Shown piece after piece: positions 43,626 to 52,162 of a stretch of DNA of 53,563 nt (position 1 is its first letter; each line of letters begins with the position of its first letter). A program made the translations under genes and the position numbers. Where the stretch lies: the NCBI GenBank assembly GCA_022510725.1, contig JAFLSW010000014.1:1-53563 (forward strand). Reading direction: 5' to 3'. Below the pieces are notes generated by a model. The model was not told where the DNA came from. It saw only the letters and a program-made list of their open reading frames with translations, and made no database searches. The DNA is from Lachnospiraceae bacterium. GTDB lineage: Bacteria > Bacillota > Clostridia > Lachnospirales > Lachnospiraceae.

Positions 43626-45075
43626 AAGGCAGATGCTGTTTATCTTTATCCTGATCATGGCCGGCACCATTATGTTGTGCTGGTTTCTCAATAAAGGATT
43701 TTTGGGCAGATATTATCTGCACAACAAACAGCAGATGTTAGAAACAGCATATTTGAATATTAATGAGGCAGCCAGCAACGGAAGCATACAAAGTCAGGAA
43801 TTTAAGGAAGAACTCCAAAGACTGTGCGGCACTTATGATCTCAGTATCGTAGTGATCGATGCGGATTCCAAACTGGTACAGTCGGCAGGAAATGACCATG
43901 ACATCATGATGACATATTTATTGGACCGGGTATTTGTAGGGACCGACATGGATTATGAATTGATCCGGGAGACGGATCATTATGTTATGGAAATGGCATA
44001 TGCGCCTCAAAACGGTATGACCTATATCGAAATGTGGGGGACTTTGGATAACGGCAATCTGTTTATGAGCAGATCTGTTATGGAAAGTATAGAAGAAAGC
44101 GCAAGAATCGCTAATCAATTTTTGATCTATGCGGGAATCTTTGCTGCTGTGGTCAATGGTGTGCTGATCTGGCTTATTACGAAAAAAATAGCGGATCCCA
44201 TTCGTTCTTTGACAAATATTTCCCAAAGAATGGCAGAATTAGATTTTGATGCATCTTATCAGGGAAAGGAAAAAAATGAGATCGGTGTTCTGGGAGATCA
44301 TATGAATCAGCTTTCCGACAGGCTGGAACAAACGATCTCAGAATTAAAGACTGCCAACAATGAACTGCAGAAAGATATTGAAAAAAAAGAAGCCATTGAT
44401 GAAATTCGTAAAGAGTTCTTATCCAATGTATCTCATGAATTAAAAACGCCCATTGCCCTGATCATGGGCTATGCCGAAGGATTGAAGGAAGGTATAGATC
44501 AGGATGCCGAGAACAGGGATTTTTACTGTGATGTGATCATGGATGAAGCGGGAAAAATGAACCTGATGGTCAAAAAACTGCTTACCTTAAATCAGTTGGA
44601 ATTTGGAAATGATGTGGTCAATATGGAGCGGTTTGATATTAGGGAACTGATAGGCGGCTATCTGGAATCGGCCGACATTCTGATCAAACAAAGCGGCGCA
44701 TCGGTGATATTTCGGGAAACGGGACATTGCTATGTATGGGGAGACGAATTTAAGATAGAAGAGGTATTTGCAAATTACTTCTCCAATGCATTAAATTATG
44801 TCAGTGGAAGGAAACAGATACACATTTCCTTAAAAAAGAGTGAAGATAAGGTAAGGGTAAGTGTATTCAATACCGGTGACCCGATTCCGGAGGATGCCAT
44901 ACCGCATTTATATGAAAAATTCTATAAGGTGGATAAGGCGAGAACCAGGGAATACGGAGGCAGCGGTGTAGGGCTTTCCATCGTGAAAGCGATCATGGAT
45001 GCCCATCATCAGCCCTATGGCGTGAACAATAAAAATGACGGTGTAGAATTTTGGTTTGAATTGGCGGCTAAATAG
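43609..45075 (+). CDS. Sensor histidine kinase
   Basis: A 488-residue membrane kinase: span at about residues 8-28, extracytoplasmic sensor (about 30-165), second span (about 165-190), HAMP, HisKA with phospho-accepting His276 in SNVSHELKTPIAL, and HATPase with N-box FANYFSNALNYV and G2-box GGSGVGLSIVKAIM. Start overlaps the response-regulator gene; GAGGT precedes it. The sensor domain is not recognisable; the adjacent cell-wall hydrolase and lipoproteins suggest an envelope signal. Confidence 0.95.
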   Translation: MKYSIRRQMLFIFILIMAGTIMLCWFLNKGFLGRYYLHNKQQMLETAYLNINEAASNGSIQSQEFKEELQRLCGTYDLSIVVIDADSKLVQSAGNDHDIMMTYLLDRVFVGTDMDYELIRETDHYVMEMAYAPQNGMTYIEMWGTLDNGNLFMSRSVMESIEESARIANQFLIYAGIFAAVVNGVLIWLITKKIADPIRSLTNISQRMAELDFDASYQGKEKNEIGVLGDHMNQLSDRLEQTISELKTANNELQKDIEKKEAIDEIRKEFLSNVSHELKTPIALIMGYAEGLKEGIDQDAENRDFYCDVIMDEAGKMNLMVKKLLTLNQLEFGNDVVNMERFDIRELIGGYLESADILIKQSGASVIFRETGHCYVWGDEFKIEEVFANYFSNALNYVSGRKQIHISLKKSEDKVRVSVFNTGDPIPEDAIPHLYEKFYKVDKARTREYGGSGVGLSIVKAIMDAHHQPYGVNNKNDGVEFWFELAAK

Positions 45076-45084
45076 TGGTAAAAT
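45056..45084 (+). promoter_or_regulatory. Predicted sigma-A promoter for the 45115 lipoprotein
   Basis: TTGAAT (45056-45061), a 17-bp spacer, extended -10 TGGTAAAAT with the hexamer at 45079-45084. The -35 lies in the end of the kinase gene. Confidence 0.65.
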
Positions 45085-45114
45085 GTTCTTGTGGATTTTG
45101 GGAGGAACGAATTG

Positions 45115-45864
45115 ATGAAAAAATGGATTTCAGTACTTTTGGCATGTTGTATCGTTTTTACATTGACAGGATGCGGCAACAAAATACCGGATCTGTCTGA
45201 AAAAGAAATGAATATGGTAACAGAATACGCTGCCGGTCTTTTGTTGAAATATGATGCCAATTACCAGTCTAAATTATTGGATGATGAGGCTTTGACCGAA
45301 GCGGAAGAATTGCAGAAAAAGGTGGAAGAAGCAGCTGCTCTCAGGGCGGAAATAGAGTCACAGGCTGCAGAACGGGTCAAAAATGAGAATGATCGGTCTG
45401 AGGATTCCGGAGAATCCGGCGGCGAAAGTGCAGTTTTTAATGAGCCGGCGGATCTGGCATCATTTTTGGATCTGGGACAGGTATCTGTATCCTGTAATGG
45501 AGTGGAATTTAAAGACTCCTATCCGGACAGCGGAGATGAGCTTGTTTTTGCTATTCAGGCTTCTCCGGGGCGTAAACTTGCGGTTGTTCATTTTTATGTG
45601 ACCAACAACGGCAGCAGCGAAAGCAGCCTGGATATGATAGGTAAAAATGCCAGCTTCCGTTTGGCATTAAACGGCGGCAGCGCTTATGGCGTTATGTATA
45701 CGCTTTTAGACAATGATTTTGCGCTGTATCAGGGGAATATTCAGCCGGGTCAGACCCTGGACCTGGTGCTTCTTGCTGACATTCCGGAGGAAGAATGTAC
45801 CCAATTCAGCGGGGCATCTCTGTCTGTACAGTACAACGGAACATCCATAAAAGTATCTTTTTAA
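45115..45864 (+). CDS. Lipoprotein with C-terminal Ig-like domain
   Basis: A 249-residue lipoprotein (lipobox FTLTGC, Cys20). A Glu/Ala-rich helical segment (about residues 55-105) is followed by a beta-sandwich-like domain (about 120-249), with VSCNGVEFKDSYPDSGDE and LAVVHFYVTNNGSSESSLD, resembling the DUF4352/DUF5067 antigen-like fold. The start is the ATG after GGGAGG. It has its own promoter and a strong terminator, so it is separable from the two-component operon. Not homologous by eye to the three paralogs. Confidence 0.85.
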   Translation: MKKWISVLLACCIVFTLTGCGNKIPDLSEKEMNMVTEYAAGLLLKYDANYQSKLLDDEALTEAEELQKKVEEAAALRAEIESQAAERVKNENDRSEDSGESGGESAVFNEPADLASFLDLGQVSVSCNGVEFKDSYPDSGDELVFAIQASPGRKLAVVHFYVTNNGSSESSLDMIGKNASFRLALNGGSAYGVMYTLLDNDFALYQGNIQPGQTLDLVLLADIPEEECTQFSGASLSVQYNGTSIKVSF

Positions 45865-45877
45865 CAAATATTGATAG

Positions 45878-45904
45878 AAAAAGTTCCTTCGGGGACTTTT
45901 TTTT
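45878..45904 (+). terminator. Rho-independent terminator
   Basis: A 10-bp stem AAAAAGTTCC/GGGACTTTTT with a TTCG tetraloop and a long T run. Ends the 45115 lipoprotein gene. Confidence 0.92.
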
Positions 45905-45919
45905 ATATTAGTTTTGTGT

Positions 45920-45925
45920 TACAAT
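45920..45925 (+). promoter_or_regulatory. Possible extended -10 for cheV
   Basis: TGTTACAAT is an extended -10 sequence; 17 bp upstream is only the T run of the previous terminator, so the -35 is poor. Leader of about 60 nt to cheV. Confidence 0.4.
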
Positions 45926-45989
45926 GTTATAAACTTGTGAATAAGAGTCAATCAGATCAGAAATTGATTTGTATTGGAGAGGTGGACAA

Positions 45990-46886
45990 ATGGATACGAA
46001 TATTTTACTTGAAAATGGAACCAACGAATTAGAGGTCTTAGAATTTACATTAGCCGGCAATTCTTATGGCATTAATGTTGCTAAGATCAAAGAGATCATC
46101 AATTATACCGAAGTGACGCCGGTTCCCAATTCCCATCCTAGTATTGAAGGTATTTTTATGCCGAGGGATACCATGATTACGGCAATCGATTTGAAGAACT
46201 GCCTGCAGAAGGGGACAGCTACTTCGGAAGGGTTGTTTATCATTACCAATTTTAACCAATTGGATATTGCTTTTCATGTGGATCAGGTGGTAGGTATTCA
46301 TAGAGTGAATTGGGCTGAGATCATTAAGCCCGGATCCACTGTATCCAATACCGAAGAAGGTGTTGCAACCGGTATTATCAAGATTGACGGAAAACTGATC
46401 ATTATTCTGGATTTCGAAAAAATCGTAACGGATATCAGCCCGGAGACCGGATTGAAGCTTTCTGATGTGGATCGTTTGGGAGAGCGTCGTGAGAGAAATG
46501 CTGTACCTCTTTTGGTAGTAGAAGATTCTCCCTTATTAAATAAATTGATCGTAGACTGTCTGCACAAAGCCGGATATACTAATCTGATCCATGTGGAGAA
46601 CGGTGCAGCCGCATGGGAGATCATACAGGAGTGTATGGAACAGAATAGTCTGGGTGAACATGTACAATGTGTCATAACCGATATAGAAATGCCTATGATG
46701 GACGGGCATAGACTTACCAACCTGATCAAGTCCAATGAAGTAACCAAGGACATACCGGTAGTCATTTTCTCATCCTTGATCAATAATGAGATGCGGATCA
46801 AAGGCGAGGCATTGGGAGCAAATGCCCAGTTGACCAAACCGGAAATAGGAAATCTGATTCAAGTAGTTGATGATTTGGTTTTATAA
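45990..46886 (+). CDS. cheV: Chemotaxis adaptor CheV
   Basis: A 298-residue protein with an N-terminal CheW domain (EVLEFTLAGNSYGINVAKIKEI, about residues 15-155) and a C-terminal receiver (about 170-295; VVEDSPLLNKL, phospho-acceptor in CVITDIEMPMMDG, K in LTKPE). CheV couples chemoreceptors to CheA and helps adaptation. The start is the ATG after GAGAGGTGG. No other chemotaxis gene is adjacent; it implies that the organism has a chemotaxis pathway elsewhere. Confidence 0.95.
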   Translation: MDTNILLENGTNELEVLEFTLAGNSYGINVAKIKEIINYTEVTPVPNSHPSIEGIFMPRDTMITAIDLKNCLQKGTATSEGLFIITNFNQLDIAFHVDQVVGIHRVNWAEIIKPGSTVSNTEEGVATGIIKIDGKLIIILDFEKIVTDISPETGLKLSDVDRLGERRERNAVPLLVVEDSPLLNKLIVDCLHKAGYTNLIHVENGAAAWEIIQECMEQNSLGEHVQCVITDIEMPMMDGHRLTNLIKSNEVTKDIPVVIFSSLINNEMRIKGEALGANAQLTKPEIGNLIQVVDDLVL

Positions 46887-46893
46887 AGGCGAT

Positions 46894-46925
46894 GCGGCTG
46901 GGAAAACTTCCCAGCCGCTTCTTAT
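46894..46925 (+). terminator. Hairpin terminator after cheV
   Basis: An 11-bp GC-rich stem GCGGCTGGGAA/TTCCCAGCCGC with an AAC loop; the T tail is imperfect (TTCTTAT). Confidence 0.7.
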
Positions 46926-46943
46926 GAGCGGGAGAATTGCAGC

Positions 46944-47738
46944 ATGAAGTTAAGTGATAAAGAAGTGCTGAAAGAAACAGTGCAGGAGGCAGAGCTGGTA
47001 CTGGTGGGAATAGGAGAAGAATGGGGCGTTTCCTTCGAAGATATGATGAAGGAAACTTCTTTTTCTAAAGCATATTCCCTGCTTTCTTCAGATGAGGAAA
47101 GAGAACGGCTCGTTCCTTATCTTCAATGGGACTATTACAATGCTTTTCACGATGAGACATTAAAAAAAGCATATGAAAATTTACACCGCCTGTTGGATGG
47201 GAAAAATTACTTTATGCTATCCATGAATCTGGATCGCTATCCGGATCTTTCCGGTTTTATGAAAGACAGGTGTGTTTATCCCTGCGGAGGTTATATACAT
47301 TTACAATGCGATGAGGGATGCAGTGATACGCTGCTGGAAGCCGATTCCTTGTCAAAAGAAGTGTGTAAAAACATGAGAGAAGCCAGAGGAGAAAAACCGG
47401 ATGTCATATGCTGCCCGCAATGTGGCAAGCCAATGTCATTTAACAACATTATGGCACAAAATTATGTAGAAGCAGGATATTTACCTGCTTGGAACACCTA
47501 TATGAAATGGCTTCAGGGAACGGTAAATAAAAAATTGTGCCTTTTAGAATTGGGAGTTTCCCTGCGTATTCCTTCTGTGATCAGATGGCCTTTCGAAAGA
47601 ACGGTGTTTTATAATCAAAAAGCAAAAATGTTCAGAATACATCATTCTTTAAGCCAGGCCGCAGAAAATATTGGAGACAGATGTTTCAGTATAGAAGAGA
47701 ATTCTTTAAAGTATATGGAGAATTTATTTGTTTCATAG
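46944..47738 (+). CDS. SIR2-like fold protein with zinc site
   Basis: A 264-residue protein. The segment AELVLVGIGEEWG (near residue 12) resembles the first nucleotide-binding loop of a Rossmann/SIR2 fold, and cysteines in VYPCGGYIHLQCDEGC and VICCPQCGKPM form a plausible four-Cys zinc module at the position where sirtuins have one. The catalytic sirtuin histidine context is not evident. It may be an inactive or NAD-binding relative. GGGAG precedes the ATG. No partner is clear; the next gene has its own promoter. Confidence 0.55.
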   Translation: MKLSDKEVLKETVQEAELVLVGIGEEWGVSFEDMMKETSFSKAYSLLSSDEERERLVPYLQWDYYNAFHDETLKKAYENLHRLLDGKNYFMLSMNLDRYPDLSGFMKDRCVYPCGGYIHLQCDEGCSDTLLEADSLSKEVCKNMREARGEKPDVICCPQCGKPMSFNNIMAQNYVEAGYLPAWNTYMKWLQGTVNKKLCLLELGVSLRIPSVIRWPFERTVFYNQKAKMFRIHHSLSQAAENIGDRCFSIEENSLKYMENLFVS

Positions 47739-47756
47739 CCGTTATTATGGTAAAAT
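47728..47756 (+). promoter_or_regulatory. Predicted sigma-A promoter for the acidic membrane protein
   Basis: TTGTTT (47728-47733), a 17-bp spacer, extended -10 TGGTAAAAT with the hexamer at 47751-47756; overlaps the stop region of the preceding gene. Confidence 0.6.
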
Positions 47757-47788
47757 AATCATATTGTCAGAAGTTGGAGGAATTTTAC

Positions 47789-50023
47789 ATGGTAACAAAT
47801 GAAGAGTATTTAGATAGACTGTTGCAGGCGGCTTTGCATCCTGAATTGAAGTTTGAGGATGAAAATCCATCAGAAGATGAGGCTGTAACAGAAACAGAAA
47901 CTGTAACAGAGGCTGAAACAGCGGAAACAGAAGCGATGGAGGCTGAAACAGCAGAGACTGATCTTATAGGGGCAGAAGTGTCAGATGCTGAAGCAGAAGT
48001 AACGGAAGCAGCCCAGCCTAAACCGGAGATAGAACCGGAAGCAGAAGGCTCTATTGCTGCCGCCAGGGAAGCAGAATTTGAGGCTATGTCAGAGGAGTTG
48101 AGCTTTTCTGCCTTAGAAGCAGAACTTCAGGCAGAATTGGATTCTGAAGCAGATAAGGTAGAGGAAATGGATCTTGATGCTTTGGAAGCAGAGTTGGGGG
48201 CGGAAACAGATTTTAGTTTAGAAACAGAATCTGAATCGGTGACGGAAGCGGAATCAATGGCAGAAATTCAACCGGAAGCAGAACCTGAGTTGGAAGCAGA
48301 ACCTGAGTTGGAAGCAGAACCTGAACCGGAAGCAGAACCGGAAGCTGAAGTTCAGCCGGAAATAGACGATGCGCCTGCTGCTATGGCGGATAGAGCAAAC
48401 CTTCAGGAAACTCCGGAGACTTTTGCGGTGGAGCCGGAAATGCCGGAAATTCCGGAGGATGCAACAGAAAATGTTGCGGATGAACCCGGGGAAGAGGATC
48501 TGGATGCCCTTTTGGAAGAATTAGGGGTAAGTGGAACAGAAACGGAAGATGATGAGATGCCGTCTCTTGATTCTTTCATGGGAGAATTGGGAAGCGAATC
48601 GATCATATCTGCTGATTCCGAAGAGAAAGGAAACAGCAACCTAGAGAATGAAGATTTGTCTGATCTCCTTGGCATGCTTTCTGATGAGGATGGAGATTTG
48701 GCAGAGATTAATGATCTGTTAAATAAATCCGACAGCAATGAATTAGTAGAAGATGACGATATGCTGGCTCTGTTAGGCGGTTTATCTGACGAGAAAGAAG
48801 AAAACTCTGTACCCGAGAAGGAAGATGCAGGAGAAGAACAAGGGAAAGAAATAGGATCAGAGGAAGAAGTTGAGGAAAAACCCAAAAAGAGAAAATGGGG
48901 TAAAAAGAAAAAAGAAAAGAAAAAGAAAGATGATTCCGATGAAGAACTGGGAAGTGGCAAAGATGACGATGCAGAGGAAGTCTTTTCGGAGGAAACTGCT
49001 CAAAATGAGGCGGAGGACGAAACCGCATTTTTGGGAGATCTTTCTGTTGGAGAAGATCATTTAGAAGCAGAGTCCGATGATGAACTCGCGAAGGAAAAAG
49101 AAACGCCTAAGCCGGGATTCTTCCGGAGAATGATGCAGGCATTGATCCAGGAAGAAGAGGAAGACGAATTAGAGGCAGGATTCGAGGAAGAAGAGGCGGA
49201 TAAAAAAGCAAAGAAAGAGAAGAAAAAGAAAGGTAAGAAAGATAAGAAGGGTAAAAAAGACGACTCATCCAATGAAGAAATATTGGATGAAATGAATGCG
49301 GAAGATGCAGCAAAGAAAAAAGGCAAGAAAAAGCCTAAAAAAGAGAAGCCTCCGAAAGAAAAAAAGGTAAAGGAAGAGGTCGAGCCCGGTAAGAAACTGC
49401 CTAAAAAGATGGTAATCCGTATTTTTGTATTGTGTTTTTCCATTATGGCGATCATTATCCTGATAACCCAATTTGTACCCCATTTCTTAAACCTTTCAGA
49501 AGCCAGAAATGACTTTTATCGAGGTAATTACGAAGAAGCTTATGAGGCATTGGTTGGACGAAAATTAAGCGATGGTGATGATATCCTCTTACAAAAATCC
49601 AGGATATTGGCACAGCTTTCCCGTAAAACAGATGCGTATGAAGCATATTGGATGGCGGGAGAAAGAGCAAAGGCATTAAATGAGTTGTTAGAAGGTGTTG
49701 CATTCTATGCAGAGCAGTTGGATGTCATTAGGGACTTGGGCATTCAGACTGAAAGCGATCTGGCTTATTCTACCATCCTTTTACTGCTGCAGGGTGAATT
49801 CTCTATCAGTGAAGAACAGGCATATGAGATCATAGCCCTGGATCCTATTGACTATACCTATAAGGTAAGAAGTCTGGCAGAAGGAGATCATGTTGTGATA
49901 GAAGGAACACCGGAGGACAATGCGGAAGGTGCGTCCCCTTCACAGCCACAGGAAGGCGAGGGCGTTGATGAGCCGGAACCTGCTCCGGAATTGGAGGATG
50001 TGCTTCCCGGCGAATTGGATTAA
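47789..50023 (+). CDS. Acidic repeat / lysine-rich single-pass membrane protein
   Basis: A 744-residue protein. Residues ~25-300 are strongly acidic with Glu/Ala/Thr repeats, including repeated AEPELE units; ~300-540 alternate acidic stretches with lysine clusters (KKRKWGKKKKEKKKK near 370; KKAKKEKKKKGKKDKK near 475). One membrane span lies near 543-563, followed by a helical, TPR-like region (FYRGNYEEAYEALVGRKL) and an acidic Pro-rich tail. No family recognised. The start is the ATG 8 nt after TTGGAGG; a TTG at 47774 is the ribosome-binding site itself. The large N-terminal part would be cytoplasmic if the span is type II. Confidence 0.8.
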   Translation: MVTNEEYLDRLLQAALHPELKFEDENPSEDEAVTETETVTEAETAETEAMEAETAETDLIGAEVSDAEAEVTEAAQPKPEIEPEAEGSIAAAREAEFEAMSEELSFSALEAELQAELDSEADKVEEMDLDALEAELGAETDFSLETESESVTEAESMAEIQPEAEPELEAEPELEAEPEPEAEPEAEVQPEIDDAPAAMADRANLQETPETFAVEPEMPEIPEDATENVADEPGEEDLDALLEELGVSGTETEDDEMPSLDSFMGELGSESIISADSEEKGNSNLENEDLSDLLGMLSDEDGDLAEINDLLNKSDSNELVEDDDMLALLGGLSDEKEENSVPEKEDAGEEQGKEIGSEEEVEEKPKKRKWGKKKKEKKKKDDSDEELGSGKDDDAEEVFSEETAQNEAEDETAFLGDLSVGEDHLEAESDDELAKEKETPKPGFFRRMMQALIQEEEEDELEAGFEEEEADKKAKKEKKKKGKKDKKGKKDDSSNEEILDEMNAEDAAKKKGKKKPKKEKPPKEKKVKEEVEPGKKLPKKMVIRIFVLCFSIMAIIILITQFVPHFLNLSEARNDFYRGNYEEAYEALVGRKLSDGDDILLQKSRILAQLSRKTDAYEAYWMAGERAKALNELLEGVAFYAEQLDVIRDLGIQTESDLAYSTILLLLQGEFSISEEQAYEIIALDPIDYTYKVRSLAEGDHVVIEGTPEDNAEGASPSQPQEGEGVDEPEPAPELEDVLPGELD
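48275..48350 (+). repeat. 18-bp in-frame tandem repeats
   Basis: Two identical 18-bp units (48275-48292 and 48293-48310), a third with two substitutions at the end (48311-48328), then a 12-bp short unit and decay. They encode EAEPEL-type repeats in the acidic protein. In-frame units allow length change without frameshift. Confidence 0.85.
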
Positions 50024-50049
50024 GAAAACACCATAGGACAAGGACAGAT

Positions 50050-50670
50050 ATGATAGCGATCATTGATTATGATGCAGGCAATATAAAAAGCGTGGAAAAA
50101 GCCTTTTCCTATTTGGGAAAAGAGACGGTTACCACCAGAGATGAAGCTGTGATCCTAAATGCGGAAGGCGTAGTGCTTCCGGGGGTAGGTGCTTTTGGCG
50201 ATGCCATGGAAAAGCTCCGAAAATATGATCTGGTCAGGGTAATAGAACAGGTTGTAGCGAAGGGGATTCCCTTTCTCGGCATTTGTCTCGGTTTACAGCT
50301 TTTGTTTGAAGAAAGTGAGGAAAGTCCCGGCGTGCCGGGACTTGGTCTGCTTTCCGGCAAAATTATAAAGATTCCCGGTGGAGAGGGACTGAAGATTCCC
50401 CATATCGGATGGAATTCTTTGGAATATCCGGCTAAGGGAAGACTTTTTAAGGGGATTTCCGAAGAGGATGCTTATGTATATTTTGTCCATTCCTATTATC
50501 TGCAGGCTGCAGAGGAAAGTATCGTAACGGCAACAACCCGGTATGGTGCCCTGATCCATGCATCTGTAGAAAAAGACAATATATTTGCCTGTCAGTTCCA
50601 TCCGGAAAAAAGTTCTAAGGTAGGCCTTAGGATCTTACAAAATTTTATTGCCATAGGGGAGGAAGTTTAA
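50050..50670 (+). CDS. hisH: Imidazole glycerol phosphate synthase, glutaminase subunit
   Basis: A 206-residue class-I glutaminase supplying ammonia to HisF. Nucleophile cysteine in GICLGLQLLFE (near residue 79), His-Glu of the triad in CQFHPEKS, and the start IAIIDYDAGNIKSVEKAF are typical. Its stop abuts the hisF start, so the two are coupled and form the HisF-HisH complex of histidine synthesis. No other his genes are in the window. Confidence 0.97.
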   Translation: MIAIIDYDAGNIKSVEKAFSYLGKETVTTRDEAVILNAEGVVLPGVGAFGDAMEKLRKYDLVRVIEQVVAKGIPFLGICLGLQLLFEESEESPGVPGLGLLSGKIIKIPGGEGLKIPHIGWNSLEYPAKGRLFKGISEEDAYVYFVHSYYLQAAEESIVTATTRYGALIHASVEKDNIFACQFHPEKSSKVGLRILQNFIAIGEEV

Positions 50671-51429
50671 ATGTTTACCAAAAGAATCATTCCCTGTCTG
50701 GATGTGAATAACGGCAGAGTGGTAAAAGGCGTTAATTTTGTGAATCTGACAGATGCCGGCGATCCCGTAGCCATTGCAAAGGCCTATGATGAAGCAGGAG
50801 CGGATGAACTGGTATTTTTGGACATTACAGCCAGCTCCGATGCCAGAAAAACCGTTGTGGATATGGTAAGAAGGGTGGCAGAGCAGGTTTTTATTCCCTT
50901 TACCGTCGGTGGAGGCATTCGTACGGTGGAGGATTTTAAAGAGATCTTACGAGAAGGAGCGGATAAGGTTTCCGTCAATTCCGCAGCCATTATGGATCCG
51001 GAGCTGATCAGCAGGGCGGCGGATAAATTCGGCAGTCAGTGCGTGGTATTGGCCATTGACGCCAAACGATGCGAAGACGGAAGCTTTCATATTTACAAAA
51101 ACGGCGGACGGCTGGATATGGGCATAGATGCCATAGAATGGGCCATGAAAGGGGAACGCCTTGGTGCAGGGGAGATCCTCTTGACCAGCATGGATTGTGA
51201 CGGCACAAAGGCGGGATATGACATTGAACTGACCAGGCTGGTGGCGGAAAATGTATCCATTCCCGTTATTGCATCGGGAGGGGCAGGAAGTCTGCCTCAT
51301 TTTAAAGAAGCCTTAACAAAGGGAGGGGCAGATGCAGCCCTTGCCGCATCCTTATTTCATTTTAAGGAACTGGAGATCAAAGAAGTAAAAGCATACTTAA
51401 GACAGGAGGGAATCAGCGTCAGGCTGTAA
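50671..51429 (+). CDS. hisF: Imidazole glycerol phosphate synthase, cyclase subunit
   Basis: A 252-residue (beta/alpha)8 cyclase. Catalytic aspartates lie in [14 protein letters not shown] (D11) and VLAIDAKR (D130); the phosphate-binding strands GGGIRT and ASGGAGS are present. Normal length. GGGGAGG lies at the end of hisH. Confidence 0.98.
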   Translation: MFTKRIIPCLDVNNGRVVKGVNFVNLTDAGDPVAIAKAYDEAGADELVFLDITASSDARKTVVDMVRRVAEQVFIPFTVGGGIRTVEDFKEILREGADKVSVNSAAIMDPELISRAADKFGSQCVVLAIDAKRCEDGSFHIYKNGGRLDMGIDAIEWAMKGERLGAGEILLTSMDCDGTKAGYDIELTRLVAENVSIPVIASGGAGSLPHFKEALTKGGADAALAASLFHFKELEIKEVKAYLRQEGISVRL

Positions 51430-51432
51430 GAT

Positions 51433-52107
51433 ATGGCGGCGATCAACAACGACTGGCTTATTCCTTTAAAACCGGAATTTTCCAAAGATTATTACAGAAA
51501 ATTATATCAGAAAGTAGTAGAGGAGTATAAGACCCATCTTGTCTTTCCTCCTTCTGATGATATTTTTAATGCCTTTGCCCTAACACCCTTAAATCAGGTA
51601 AAGGTAGTGATCTTAGGGCAGGATCCCTATCACAATGTTGGACAGGCCCACGGCCTGTGTTTTTCTGTGCGACCGGAAGTGGATATTCCCCCTTCCTTAG
51701 TCAATATCTATAAAGAATTGCAGGATGACTTAGGCTGCTATGTGCCCAATAACGGTTATCTGGTCAAATGGGCCGATCAAGGCGTCCTGCTTTTAAATAC
51801 GGTTCTGACAGTCCGTGCCCATCAGGCTAACTCCCACAGAGGGATCGGCTGGGAAGAGTTTACGGATGCTGCGATCCGTGTATTAAATGAGGTGGATCGT
51901 CCCATTGTCTTCATTCTCTGGGGCTCTCCGGCACAGGCCAAAAAGAAAATGTTAAATAACCCCAAACACCTTATCCTGCAAGCGCCTCATCCCAGTCCTT
52001 TATCGGCCTATCGGGGATTCTTTGGCAGCCGGCCTTTCAGTAAGACGAATGCTTTTTTGGAAGAAAACGGACTGGAACCGATTGACTGGCAGATAGAAAA
52101 TGTCTGA
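51433..52107 (+). CDS. ung: Uracil-DNA glycosylase (family 1)
   Basis: A 224-residue glycosylase removing uracil from DNA. Motif A GQDPYHNVGQAHGLCFSV (catalytic Asp and Tyr), and motif B HPSPLSAYRGFFGSRPFS with the catalytic histidine, are intact. Normal length. Only 3 nt after hisF; translation probably continues from the his pair, without a clear ribosome-binding site of its own apart from AAGA. Confidence 0.97.
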   Translation: MAAINNDWLIPLKPEFSKDYYRKLYQKVVEEYKTHLVFPPSDDIFNAFALTPLNQVKVVILGQDPYHNVGQAHGLCFSVRPEVDIPPSLVNIYKELQDDLGCYVPNNGYLVKWADQGVLLLNTVLTVRAHQANSHRGIGWEEFTDAAIRVLNEVDRPIVFILWGSPAQAKKKMLNNPKHLILQAPHPSPLSAYRGFFGSRPFSKTNAFLEENGLEPIDWQIENV

Positions 52108-52162
52108 TAAAAAACGAAATATAAGACAAGATACTTGTTAGAAGATACATGGAGGAGAAATG

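Noticed and set aside
45990-46886. CheV as part of a local chemotaxis or flagellar cluster
   Set aside because: No other chemotaxis or flagellar structural gene lies within the window; it appears as an isolated gene with its own terminator.
48275-48350. Short direct repeats that might suggest a CRISPR array
   Set aside because: Units are contiguous, in frame and encode Glu-Pro-Ala repeats; there are no spacers.
48403-48960. Reverse-strand Ser-rich frame opposite the acidic protein
   Set aside because: The Ser/Phe-rich product is what the complement of Glu/Lys-rich codons gives; no start signal.
52108-52162. Lysine riboswitch before lysA
   Set aside because: Only about 55 nt separate ung and lysA, far too short for the ~170-nt lysine element, and no conserved core is visible.
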